From: an uncultured Clostridia bacterium
GTDB lineage: Bacteria > Bacillota > Clostridia > Christensenellales > Borkfalkiaceae
Assembly: GCA_904419075.1 (NCBI GenBank)
Contig: CAJFQM010000009.1
Span: 62,001-126,000, forward strand
Reading direction: 5' to 3'
Length of the DNA: 64,000 nt
Positions 23,916-31,860 of the stretch are shown here, one piece after another; positions within the stretch are counted from its first letter, which is position 1, and each line of letters begins with the position of its first letter. Both the position numbers and the translations under genes were made by a program. Under the pieces are notes generated by a model. The model was not told where the DNA came from. It worked only from the letters and a program-made list of their open reading frames with translations, and made no database searches.

Positions 23916-23945
23916 AAAGAGACCCGAAAAATTCGGGTCTCTTTT
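23916..23945 (+). terminator. Intrinsic terminator of valS
   Basis: AAAGAGACCCGAA (23916-23928), AAA loop, TTCGGGTCTCTTTT (23932-23945). Confidence 0.9.
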
Positions 23946-24230
23946 ATTTTCTGTCTTTTCGTATTTTAACGCCGCCGTCGTTTCGTCCCGCCGTCCCGTT
24001 TCCGCGCTTCGGCTCATCTCCCCGTTCCCGTCCCGCGGTTGTTTCCCGACTCCGCCTTACTCCCGTCCCGCACCTTACTTTTCGTCGATACTTTTTCGGC
24101 CGTCATTCTTCCCGTCGTTCGTCCTCAGATGTAACAAATCCGCAATGTAAGAGCTTTTCTTGAAAAACTTTCTTTTCTCATGTGAAAATTTCTCAAAAAT
24201 TTCCTTTTTCGGAAAAAGAAAATGAAAATC
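23946..24230. other. Pyrimidine-rich spacer without a gene
   Basis: This stretch between the valS terminator and the rex promoter is strongly C/T-biased on the + strand up to ~24125, with loose repeats of CCCGTCCCG-like words (CCGTCCCG, GTTCCCGTCCCGC, CTCCCGTCCCGC). After that it becomes A+T-rich. No open frame in it looks coding. Confidence 0.55.
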
Positions 24231-24260
24231 TTGACAAATGCGCTCCATTTTTGATATAGT
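24231..24260 (+). promoter_or_regulatory. Sigma-A promoter of rex-adhE
   Basis: TTGACA (24231-24236), 18-nt spacer, TATAGT (24255-24260). Confidence 0.82.
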
Positions 24261-24282
24261 AATATCGATAAAAATATATCAA
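24251..24282 (+). promoter_or_regulatory. Candidate operator over the rex promoter
   Basis: TTGATATA (24251-24258) and TATATCAA (24275-24282) form an 8-bp inverted repeat spanning the -10 box and the start site. Inside it is GATAT-AGTA-ATATC (24253-24266). This is a plausible autoregulatory Rex site, though it is not the usual TTGTTAA-type sequence. Confidence 0.45.
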
Positions 24283-24301
24283 TAATAAAGGAGCGAATAG
24301 A

Positions 24302-24934
24302 ATGAGCGAGCAAGAGATATCGAAGGCGACGATCGGGCGGATGCCGTTGTACCTTCATTTTTTGCAGGAGGAGAGTTCGAAGGGGGCGAAATACATTTCT
24401 TCGGCGGTAATTGCACAGAATATTCCCGTATCGGCGGTGCTTGTGCGGAAAGATCTGGCGATCGTATCGTCGCAGCCGGGGCGTCCGCGTTTAGGGTTTG
24501 AGGTCGTGAGGCTGATTGCGGACATCGAGAAATTTTTGGGGTATGACAATCTTTCGGACGCGGTCATAGTGGGAGCGGGCGGTCTCGGGAAGGCTTTTTT
24601 GGGATACGAGGGGTTCAAGAGCAACGGTCTGAATATCGTAGCGGCATTCGATGTCGATCCCGCGGTAATCGGGGAGCGGATTGCGGGGAAGGAAGTATAT
24701 GCCCTGTCGGAATTGCCGCAGTTTGTAACGAAAGGGAAGATCAATATCGGGATCGTTACGGTGCCCAAGGAAGCGGCGCAGGGCGTAGTCGATTTAATGG
24801 TGCGTTCGGGAATAAGGGCGGTTTGGAATTTTGCTCCGATCCCGTTGAAGGTACCGAAGGGAATCATCGTGAAGAACGAAGATTTGTCCGCGTCCCTCGC
24901 GCTCTTGGCGGGGGAACTGAGCAAACGGATTTGA
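24302..24934 (+). CDS. rex: Redox-sensing transcriptional repressor Rex
   Basis: This 210-residue protein has an N-terminal winged helix (residues 1-75, ISSAVIAQNIPVSAVLVRKDL). A Rossmann NAD(H)-binding domain follows, with VIVGAGGLGKAF at ~80, VAAFDVDPAVIGE and a C-terminal swapped helix. Rex leaves DNA when the NADH/NAD ratio rises, releasing fermentation genes. It sits 19 bp before adhE, its classic target. The usual VGxGNLG is GAGGLG here, a mild deviation. Confidence 0.93.
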   Translation: MSEQEISKATIGRMPLYLHFLQEESSKGAKYISSAVIAQNIPVSAVLVRKDLAIVSSQPGRPRLGFEVVRLIADIEKFLGYDNLSDAVIVGAGGLGKAFLGYEGFKSNGLNIVAAFDVDPAVIGERIAGKEVYALSELPQFVTKGKINIGIVTVPKEAAQGVVDLMVRSGIRAVWNFAPIPLKVPKGIIVKNEDLSASLALLAGELSKRI

Positions 24935-24953
24935 CGAAAAGAAAGGAGGTTTT

Positions 24954-27572
24954 ATGAAAGATTTTATCGTGAACGACGAAAAGACGTTGGAAAAGATGCT
25001 GGCGCGGGTTCGCGCGGCGCAGGAGAAATTTGCGAATTACACGCAGGAGCAAGTGGATAAAATTTTCTTTGCGGCGGCGATGGCGGCGGATAAAGCGCGG
25101 ATTCCGCTGGCGAAGCTGGCGGTAGAGGAAACGGGGATGGGCGTAGTGGAGGATAAAGTAATCAAAAACCACTATGCGGCGGAATATATTTATAATAAGT
25201 ATAAAGACGCAAAGACGTGCGGGGTGATCGAGCGTGACGAAGCGTTCGGATATACGCGGATTGCGGAGCCGATCGGGGTATTGGCGGCGGTAATTCCGAC
25301 GACGAACCCGACGTCCACGGCGATTTTCAAAGCGCTCATCTGCTTAAAGACGCGGAACGGGCTGATTATTTCCCCGCATCCCCGGGCGAAGAAATGCACG
25401 ATCGAAGCGGCGAAGGTAGTTTTGGAGGCGGCGGTAAAAGCGGGAGCTCCGGACGAAATCATCGGCTGGATCGACGAGCCGAGCGTTCAGCTTTCGGGAA
25501 TGGTCATGAAGGAAGCGGACACGATTTTGGCGACGGGCGGCCCCGGCATGGTTCGCGCGGCATATTCGTCGGGGAAGCCCGCCATCGGGGTCGGTGCGGG
25601 AAACACGCCCGCGGTGGTGGACGTGTCGGCGGATATTCCGCTTGCGGTTTCGTCCATACTCCATTCCAAGACCTTCGATAACGGAATGATCTGCGCGTCG
25701 GAACAATCGGTGATCGTGGCGAAGGAAATTTACTCGAAATTCAAGAAGGAAATGCAGCTTCGCGGTGCTTATTTTCTCACGCCTTCGGAGACGGAGAAGG
25801 TGCGGAAGACGATCATCGTCAACGGCGCGCTGAACGCGAAAATCGTAGGCCAGACGGCATATACGATCGCAAAACTTTCCGGTTTCGAAGTGCCGAAGGA
25901 CGCAAAGGTGCTGGTGGGCGAAGTGACTTCCACCGACCCGAGCGAGGAGTTCGCGCACGAAAAATTGTCCCCCGTGCTTGCGATGTATAAGGCGGAGGAT
26001 TTCAAAGACGCGCTGGATAAAGCGGATCGTCTGGTGCGCGACGGCGGAGCGGGACATACCTCGTCGATTTATCTCGACGAAGGCACGGCGGGTGAGCATC
26101 TTAAAGCCTTCCGCGAGAGAATGCAGACCTATCGCGTGTTGGTGAACACACCCGCGGCGCAGGGCGGGATAGGGGATTTGTATAATTTCCGTCTGGCGCC
26201 GTCGTTGACGTTGGGATGCGGTTCGCGGGGAGGGAACAGCGTTTCGGAGAACGTGGGGGTCAATCAGCTCATCAATATCAAGACGGTAGCGGAAAGGAGG
26301 GAGAACATGCTTTGGTTCCGAGCCCCGGAGAAGGTATATTTCAAACGCGGCAGCCTTCGCCTCGCGTTGGAGGAATTGAAGAAGGAATACGGCCGTAAAC
26401 GGGCGATCGTGGTCACGGACGAATATTTGTATACGAGCGGCATGTCGAAAGCGGTGACGAAGGAGCTGGATAAGCTGGATATTGCGCACGTAGAATTTTT
26501 CGACGTGACACCGGACCCGACGATCGCATGTGCGAGAGAGGGAGCGAAGCTGATGCGCCGTTTCAAGCCCGACGTGATCATCGCGTTGGGCGGCGGTTCT
26601 CCGATGGACGCGGCGAAGATCATGTGGGTGCTGTACGAACATCCCGACGCGGATTTTGAAGATCTTGCCATGCGTTTCATGGATATACGGAAGAGGGTAT
26701 ACAGCTTCCCGAAAATGGGCGAGAAAGCGCTGTTCATGGCCGTTCCCACGACGGCGGGAACGGGCAGCGAGGTGACGCCCTTCGCGGTGATTACCGACGA
26801 ACGGACGGGGATCAAATACCCCTTGGCGGATTACGAGCTCATGCCCGACATCGCGGTGGTGGACGCGGAGCTGATGATGAATATTCCCAAGGGACTCACT
26901 TCCTGTTCGGGGATCGACGCGCTGTCGCACTCGCTGGAAGCGATCGCTTCGGTCATGGCGTCGGACTTTACCAACGGAATCGCAAAAGAAGCGATTCGCC
27001 TGCTGTTCGAATACCTGCCCGACGCGTATCGGTTGGGCGCGGCCGCTCCGCTGGCGCGGGAAAAGACGGCCAACGCGGCGACGATGGCGGGCATGGCCTT
27101 TGCGAACGCCTTTCTCGGCGTGTGCCATTCCATGGCGCATAAATTGGGTTCCTATTGGCACTTGCCGCACGGTATGGCGAATTCCCTGCTTCTCGAAGAG
27201 GTCATTCGTTTCAACAGCGCGGAAGCTCCCCGCAAAATGGGAACTTTCCCGCAATACGCCTATCCCGAATGTAAGGCCAGATACGCGGACGTAGCCCGAA
27301 ACCTCGGCTGTAAAGGCAAGTCGGACGACGAGCTCGTAGAAGGACTGATCGAAAAGATAAAGGACCTTCAACGCGCTGTCGGTCAACCCGCCACCATACG
27401 CGAAGCGATCGGGGAGAAGGGAACGGAGGAAGAATTTCTCGCCTCTCTCGATAAAATGAGCGAGGACGCTTTCGATGACCAGTGCACGGGCGCAAATCCC
27501 CGTTATCCGCTCATCTCCGAGATCAAACAGATGTATTTGAACGCCTATTACGGTAAACACGACCCCGTATAA
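24954..27572 (+). CDS. adhE: Bifunctional acetaldehyde-CoA/alcohol dehydrogenase
   Basis: This 872-residue enzyme has an N-terminal CoA-acylating aldehyde dehydrogenase domain (residues 1-~440; nucleophile Cys247 in NGMICASEQ). Its C-terminal iron-dependent alcohol dehydrogenase domain (~450-872) has the nucleotide motif GGGSPMDAAK and metal ligands in HSLEAIAS and CHSMAHKLG. It reduces acetyl-CoA to ethanol with two NADH. A near-ideal AAAGGAGG precedes ATG 24954. Co-transcription with rex links it to redox control. Confidence 0.96.
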   Translation: MKDFIVNDEKTLEKMLARVRAAQEKFANYTQEQVDKIFFAAAMAADKARIPLAKLAVEETGMGVVEDKVIKNHYAAEYIYNKYKDAKTCGVIERDEAFGYTRIAEPIGVLAAVIPTTNPTSTAIFKALICLKTRNGLIISPHPRAKKCTIEAAKVVLEAAVKAGAPDEIIGWIDEPSVQLSGMVMKEADTILATGGPGMVRAAYSSGKPAIGVGAGNTPAVVDVSADIPLAVSSILHSKTFDNGMICASEQSVIVAKEIYSKFKKEMQLRGAYFLTPSETEKVRKTIIVNGALNAKIVGQTAYTIAKLSGFEVPKDAKVLVGEVTSTDPSEEFAHEKLSPVLAMYKAEDFKDALDKADRLVRDGGAGHTSSIYLDEGTAGEHLKAFRERMQTYRVLVNTPAAQGGIGDLYNFRLAPSLTLGCGSRGGNSVSENVGVNQLINIKTVAERRENMLWFRAPEKVYFKRGSLRLALEELKKEYGRKRAIVVTDEYLYTSGMSKAVTKELDKLDIAHVEFFDVTPDPTIACAREGAKLMRRFKPDVIIALGGGSPMDAAKIMWVLYEHPDADFEDLAMRFMDIRKRVYSFPKMGEKALFMAVPTTAGTGSEVTPFAVITDERTGIKYPLADYELMPDIAVVDAELMMNIPKGLTSCSGIDALSHSLEAIASVMASDFTNGIAKEAIRLLFEYLPDAYRLGAAAPLAREKTANAATMAGMAFANAFLGVCHSMAHKLGSYWHLPHGMANSLLLEEVIRFNSAEAPRKMGTFPQYAYPECKARYADVARNLGCKGKSDDELVEGLIEKIKDLQRAVGQPATIREAIGEKGTEEEFLASLDKMSEDAFDDQCTGANPRYPLISEIKQMYLNAYYGKHDPV

Positions 27573-27722
27573 CCGACTTTTCCCGAACGCCTTTGCGCCT
27601 TCATTCCGTTTTCCCTTTTTCTCCATCGCCGTCCTCATTTCTGTTTCCGTTCCCGAAAAAGGGAACCTCAGAGAGACGGCGGGCATAAAATGGTAAGGAA
27701 TAATAAGACGGAGAGTAAAAAC

Positions 27723-28352
27723 ATGCGGAATACAGAGCGTTGGTACGTATGGAAAGAACGCCTTTTTTCGGCGGCGGGCACGCCGGACTGCGAGTTAAAA
27801 ATTCTCGGCAGGACGACGGCGGAGCACACGGCGGAGAAATTCGGCGCGCGCATCGTGGAGGAGTTCCCCGAATACGGTGCGGGGAAAACGGTGGTGGTGT
27901 TGCGTTCGTCCCATACCTGTCTGCCGAAATCTGCGGTGGAATCCCTCGTGCGAAGAGCGGAGGAAGAGCGGGAAAACATTTTTTTCGGAGCGGGTTGGGT
28001 GCTGGTGAAAGAGGGTGCCCTTTCTTCGGCGCGATATATTCCGTTGAAGGCGGGGGCGGCGTTTTTGTCCCTTGCGGACTATCCCTTTGTGGCGGAGAGT
28101 ATCCGAACGGAGATTTTGAAAAAGCTCTTGCGCCGCGGAGTAGTTTTGGAAAGCACTTCGGGGGTATATATCGACGCGACGGCGTTTGTGGAGAGCGGAG
28201 CCGTCCTGTCGCACGACGTGACTGTTACGGGCAGGAGCCTCATCAAGAGCGGCGCGCGGATTCTTCCGTATACGGTGATAGAGGGCGGTTGCGTGGAGAA
28301 CTTTTCGGTTGTGGGGCCGTTTGCCCATATACGTGCCGGGGAGAAGGCGTAA
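27723..28352 (+). CDS. Truncated GlmU-like beta-helix protein
   Basis: The last ~85 residues match the junction and first left-handed beta-helix coils of GlmU (GVYIDATAFVESGAVL, LPYTVIEGGCVENFSVVG, PFAHIRAGEKA), then stop. A full acetyltransferase would continue for another ~150 residues. The first ~120 residues lack the pyrophosphorylase loop LAAGxGTRM. It is therefore a remnant or a highly reduced paralogue. ATG 27723 has GGAG upstream; ATG 27690 is possible. The preceding spacer holds a GTTCCC/GGGAAC stem at 27649-27666. Confidence 0.55.
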   Translation: MRNTERWYVWKERLFSAAGTPDCELKILGRTTAEHTAEKFGARIVEEFPEYGAGKTVVVLRSSHTCLPKSAVESLVRRAEEERENIFFGAGWVLVKEGALSSARYIPLKAGAAFLSLADYPFVAESIRTEILKKLLRRGVVLESTSGVYIDATAFVESGAVLSHDVTVTGRSLIKSGARILPYTVIEGGCVENFSVVGPFAHIRAGEKA

Positions 28353-28407
28353 AATCAATCGAACTTCTGTGCCGTATAGCAAATTGGCGTTTTCTGATAA
28401 AAAAGGC

Positions 28408-28436
28408 TTGACAAGCGGAGGGAAAAAGTGTACAAT
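28408..28436 (+). promoter_or_regulatory. Sigma-A promoter of the GIN-like lipoprotein gene
   Basis: TTGACA (28408-28413), 17-nt spacer, TACAAT (28431-28436). Confidence 0.83.
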
Positions 28437-28467
28437 GGAAAAAAATTGAAAACATCTCGGAGACATC

Positions 28468-29163
28468 ATGAGAAGAAATATAAAACGTTTTGCCGCCTGT
28501 TTCGCGGCCGCGTCGGCAGTAACTTTTGGCGTATTGGGTTTCGCTTCGTGCGATATCAGCATGCAGCAGGAATCAGGATATAAGGAAGGCAGGTATGCGG
28601 TGACGAGCGGGTTTTCGAGCATCGACATCGATGCCGACGGCGGAGTAAACTTTACGCTTTCTTACGGCGAGGAGTTTGAAGTGGACTATTCGGAAAGCGA
28701 GCAGGAAAAGTTTGATTTTTCGGTAGAGGACGGAACGCTGGTCATTTCTCAGCGTCGTTCGGTTGCGTCGCTTCTCAATTATAAGGAAAAGACGTTGAAT
28801 ATCGTCGTGCCGAGGGAGAACAAGATTTCTTCGGTATCGGCCGACGTGGCGGGTGCTTTTACGTGTAAGCTGACGGGCGAATACGAGACGCTTTCTTTCG
28901 ATGCGGCGGGAAGTTTCACGGCGGATTGTACGGGGAGTGCGGAGACGCTCACGGTCGAATGCCTGGGGAGTGCGGATTTCAAAGACCGCGCATTTTCTGC
29001 GAATACGGTTTCCTTCGACTGTACGGGGGCCTTAAATTTTGAGATCACGTGTAACGTATTGTTGGACGTGGAGTGTGCGGGCGCCTGTGCGGGAACGTAT
29101 TACGGAGACTGTAAAGTAGAAAAGCAGATAGTGGGTGCGGATAAAATCGCGAAGGGAAATTAA
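28468..29163 (+). CDS. Secreted lipoprotein with GIN/DUF2807-like adhesin fold
   Basis: This 231-residue protein has a signal sequence ending in FASC (lipobox-like). Its mature part resembles head GIN domain/DUF2807 proteins: FSSIDIDADGGVNFTLSYG, then ladder-like beta repeats (SFDAAGSFTADCTGS, FDCTGALNFEITC). In these proteins a beta-helix is built from short strands. The role is unknown; they are often envelope-associated. It is a single-gene unit between its own promoter and a terminator. Confidence 0.72.
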   Translation: MRRNIKRFAACFAAASAVTFGVLGFASCDISMQQESGYKEGRYAVTSGFSSIDIDADGGVNFTLSYGEEFEVDYSESEQEKFDFSVEDGTLVISQRRSVASLLNYKEKTLNIVVPRENKISSVSADVAGAFTCKLTGEYETLSFDAAGSFTADCTGSAETLTVECLGSADFKDRAFSANTVSFDCTGALNFEITCNVLLDVECAGACAGTYYGDCKVEKQIVGADKIAKGN

Positions 29164-29169
29164 AGAGAG

Positions 29170-29204
29170 CTCCCGTTTTCTTGATCGGAAAGCGGGAGTT
29201 TTTT
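29170..29204 (+). terminator. Intrinsic terminator
   Basis: CTCCCG (29170-29175) pairs with CGGGAG (29193-29198), with inner TTTTC/GGAAA pairing, then TTTTTT. Confidence 0.85.
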
Positions 29205-29230
29205 CAAAGTAAGGATAAGGAGAAAAGGAC

Positions 29231-30157
29231 ATGACGACGGAGAATTTCACGATAGAATCGCTGTACGACGGACTGCCTCTTTCGTGTACGGCATATTTGC
29301 CGGAGGGCAAAGCGAAGGGCATTTTCCAGATCGTGCACGGGATGTGCGAGTATAAGGAAAGATACGCGGATTTTATGAGTTATCTTGCGGAAAACGGTTT
29401 TATAGCGGCGGCGCACGATCATCGCGGTCACGGCAGAAGCGTGAAAACGGAATCCGACCTCGGTTGGTTCGGGGATAAGCGCGGCCGCGCGGTAGTCGAA
29501 GACGCGGTGCAGGTAACGCGGAAGCTCAAAGAGAAGTACCCGTCGCTTCCCGTGACGCTGTTCGGGCACAGCATGGGTTCCATGGTTGTCAGGTGCTATA
29601 TAGCCGACTATGACGATGAAATCGATAAACTGATCGTCTGCGGTTCTCCGAGCAAAAATCCGTTGGCGGGAGCGGGAATCGCGCTGGCGAAATCGGTAGC
29701 GCTGGCGAAGGGGGAGCGGTATAGGAGCGGGATGCTCGCACAGCTTTCGACGGGCAACGGGGACAAAAAATTCCCGGGCGAGGGAAAGAACGCTTGGCTG
29801 ACGCGGGATAAGGAGATTGTAGAAAGATATAATGCCGATCCGCACTGTAATTTTATTTTCACGTGTAACGGTTTTGAAAATCTTTTCCGCCTCATGAAAA
29901 AGACGTACGATAAAAAGAGGTATGCGGCGAAAAACCGCCGCCTTCCGATATTTTTCGTTTCGGGGAGCGACGATCCCGTTCTGATCGACGAGGATAAATG
30001 GCTGAAAGCGCAGAATACGCTGCGCGAGATCGGCTATGCGAACGTATCGGGAAAGCTCTATCATCAGATGCGTCACGAAATTCTCAACGAGCTGGGAAAA
30101 GAGGAGGTCTATGCCGACCTTCTAGAATTTGCCTCCCGTTCCGCAGATGTATTTTGA
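29231..30157 (+). CDS. Alpha/beta hydrolase, monoacylglycerol lipase-like
   Basis: This 308-residue serine hydrolase has the nucleophile elbow GHSMGS, HGMCEYKERY at the oxyanion strand and DHRGHGRS typical of the Hydrolase_4/monoacylglycerol lipase family. The acid is in SGSDDPV and the His in YHQMRHEILN. There is no signal peptide, so it is cytosolic, and probably acts on lysophospholipids or monoglycerides. AAGGAGAAAAGG precedes ATG 29231. It is likely cut off from its upstream neighbour by the terminator. Confidence 0.87.
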   Translation: MTTENFTIESLYDGLPLSCTAYLPEGKAKGIFQIVHGMCEYKERYADFMSYLAENGFIAAAHDHRGHGRSVKTESDLGWFGDKRGRAVVEDAVQVTRKLKEKYPSLPVTLFGHSMGSMVVRCYIADYDDEIDKLIVCGSPSKNPLAGAGIALAKSVALAKGERYRSGMLAQLSTGNGDKKFPGEGKNAWLTRDKEIVERYNADPHCNFIFTCNGFENLFRLMKKTYDKKRYAAKNRRLPIFFVSGSDDPVLIDEDKWLKAQNTLREIGYANVSGKLYHQMRHEILNELGKEEVYADLLEFASRSADVF

Positions 30158-30200
30158 ATTGTTAAGCGTCGAAAACAGTGTACTTTTTTTGCATAAACAC

Positions 30201-30229
30201 TTGACAAAAGGGGAAAGCGGGCTTATAAT
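30201..30229 (+). promoter_or_regulatory. Sigma-A promoter
   Basis: TTGACA (30201-30206), 17-nt spacer, TATAAT (30224-30229). It drives the small membrane protein gene at 30297. Confidence 0.88.
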
Positions 30230-30296
30230 GAAAGTATAAAGAGCGGGGGGATATCTGCAAATCGCGGAAAAATTTTATCCTTTCGCCGGAGGCATT

Positions 30297-30809
30297 ATGG
30301 CAAAAAAGAAAACGAGTTTTTTGATGAGGCTTATACTCACCGTTGTAGCGTTGGCGGGAGCTGCGCTGGCGGTGACGGGATTTGCTCTCGATTGGGTCAA
30401 ATACAGTATAGACGCGGTGATCGTGGGCAATACGGAATTTGCGTATACGTTGAAAGACCTTGCGGACGTGAATTCGGCGTTCGGAGATAGCGGTTTGGAG
30501 ATGTTCGGAGCGATGAACGCATTCGCGTACATAACGATGATTATGTCGATCGTCTCGTTTGCGGCGGTATTGCTGAGTAAATTCCTTCACCTGGGCTTTT
30601 TGAGACCGATTGCAGGGCTGGCGGGAATTCTGACGATACTTTCCACGATTCTGTTGATTGTATTTACCGCGATGTTCTGTTCCAAGAACGCGGGATTTGA
30701 TCTCGGGGAGCTGGCGAACGGGAAATTTGTTTGGGCGGTCGGCCCCATTTTGACGGTGATAGGCGGATTCCTTTCCGGGCTTTGCGCATCGGCCGCTTAC
30801 AAGAAATAA
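30297..30809 (+). CDS. Four-helix membrane protein of unknown function
   Basis: This 170-residue protein has four predicted membrane helices (about residues 8-30, 72-94, 100-124 and 144-166), and an extracytoplasmic loop of ~40 residues between the first two. CCGGAGG lies just before ATG 30297. I do not recognise a family; the layout resembles claudin-like or tetraspan bacterial proteins only in general shape. Confidence 0.68.
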   Translation: MAKKKTSFLMRLILTVVALAGAALAVTGFALDWVKYSIDAVIVGNTEFAYTLKDLADVNSAFGDSGLEMFGAMNAFAYITMIMSIVSFAAVLLSKFLHLGFLRPIAGLAGILTILSTILLIVFTAMFCSKNAGFDLGELANGKFVWAVGPILTVIGGFLSGLCASAAYKK

Positions 30810-30834
30810 AAAAGGGAAGTAAATTTATGTTTCA

Positions 30835-30865
30835 AACGGCACTGCGGAAATTCCGCGGTGCCGTT
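30835..30865 (+). other. 13-bp hairpin before the DUF378 gene
   Basis: AACGGCACTGCGG (30835-30847) pairs with CCGCGGTGCCGTT (30853-30865), including one G-T wobble, around AAATT. There is no clear U-tract; it may terminate weakly or define an RNA end. Confidence 0.5.
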
Positions 30866-30914
30866 GTGTATAAATCGGCTTTGCGGGGCGCATACTGTTT
30901 TTAGGAGGAAAATT

Positions 30915-31145
30915 ATGCGTATTGTCAATATTATTTCTTATATATTGGTTTTACTCGGCGCGGTAAATTGGGGTCTTTTCGGAATTTTTGATTTCAACCT
31001 GGTTTCCGCGATCTTCTCGGGCGCCCGCAGCGTCGGTTCGATTATCATCTATTCGATCATTGCGGCGGCGGCACTCTGGTTGATCATCTCTCCGTTCCTC
31101 ACGCGCGGGAGACTGCTTTTGGGCGACGGCCGTAAGGACGACTGA
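30915..31145 (+). CDS. DUF378 family small membrane protein
   Basis: This 76-residue protein has two hydrophobic helices and the DUF378 pattern LVLLGAVNWGLFGIFDFNLV. Its role is unknown across bacteria. A strong TAGGAGGAA site at 30902-30910 fixes ATG 30915; an in-frame extension upstream begins inside the hairpin region and is rejected. It ends just before an intrinsic terminator. Confidence 0.85.
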   Translation: MRIVNIISYILVLLGAVNWGLFGIFDFNLVSAIFSGARSVGSIIIYSIIAAAALWLIISPFLTRGRLLLGDGRKDD

Positions 31146-31159
31146 GGGATTTGAAAGAG

Positions 31160-31191
31160 CGGATTTTCCGAAAGGAGAATCCGTTTTTTTT
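31160..31191 (+). terminator. Intrinsic terminator
   Basis: CGGATTTTCC (31160-31169), GAAA loop, GGAGAATCCG (31174-31183), eight T. Confidence 0.92.
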
Positions 31192-31194
31192 CTG

Positions 31195-31223
31195 TTGATT
31201 TTTTCTCCGAAATATAGTATAAT
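31195..31223 (+). promoter_or_regulatory. Sigma-A promoter of lemA
   Basis: TTGATT (31195-31200), 17-nt spacer, TATAAT (31218-31223), directly abutting the upstream terminator T-run. Confidence 0.8.
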
Positions 31224-31256
31224 AGAAATATAAAGATTTTAATGAGGAGAATAATC

Positions 31257-31856
31257 ATGAAAAATGCATTGTTGATCAGTACGGGCGCAATAGTCGGAAT
31301 CGTCGTCGTTGCGGTCGTCGTCATCGCGGTGATAGCGGTTGTCGCGTGGTGGATAAGCACTTCGAACGCGCTGATACGCCTGAAAAATAAGGTCGAGGAA
31401 GCGTGGGCCACCATCGACGTGTTTTTGAAAAAGAGATACGATTTGATTCCCAATCTCGTAGAGACGGTGAAAGGGTATACCAAGCACGAGAGCGGTACGC
31501 TGGAAAAGGTGATTGCGGCGCGGAATACGGCGATGTCGGCGTCGGGGCCGGAGGCGAAAATGGCGGCGGAAAAGGAGCTTTCGGGTTCTTTGCGCACGCT
31601 CATCACGGCGGTCGGGGAGAGCTATCCGGACTTAAAGGCGAACGCGAACTTTTTGGATTTGCAAAGGCAGTTAAAAGACATCGAGAGCGAACTGGAAAGC
31701 GCGCGTAGATATTATAACGGAACGGTAAAGTCGTACAATATCAAAATCGAAGTATTTCCTTCGAACGTGATAGCGAATAAGAAGGGATATAAAAAGTTTC
31801 CGTATTTTGAACTCGACAGTGCGGAAGAGCGGAAAAATATCAAGGTGCAATTTTAA
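31257..31856 (+). CDS. lemA: LemA family protein
   Basis: This 199-residue protein has one N-terminal membrane helix (residues ~8-32) and a helical-bundle domain with the LemA signature VEEAWATIDVFLKKRYDLIP and YNGTVKSYNIKIEVFPSN. LemA proteins are membrane-anchored with an outside N-terminus and unknown biochemistry; they are often paired with DUF2207 or TPM proteins, as here. AGGAGA fixes ATG 31257 over the in-frame ATG 31242. The next gene starts 4 bp downstream. Confidence 0.9.
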   Translation: MKNALLISTGAIVGIVVVAVVVIAVIAVVAWWISTSNALIRLKNKVEEAWATIDVFLKKRYDLIPNLVETVKGYTKHESGTLEKVIAARNTAMSASGPEAKMAAEKELSGSLRTLITAVGESYPDLKANANFLDLQRQLKDIESELESARRYYNGTVKSYNIKIEVFPSNVIANKKGYKKFPYFELDSAEERKNIKVQF

Positions 31857-31860
31857 TTTT

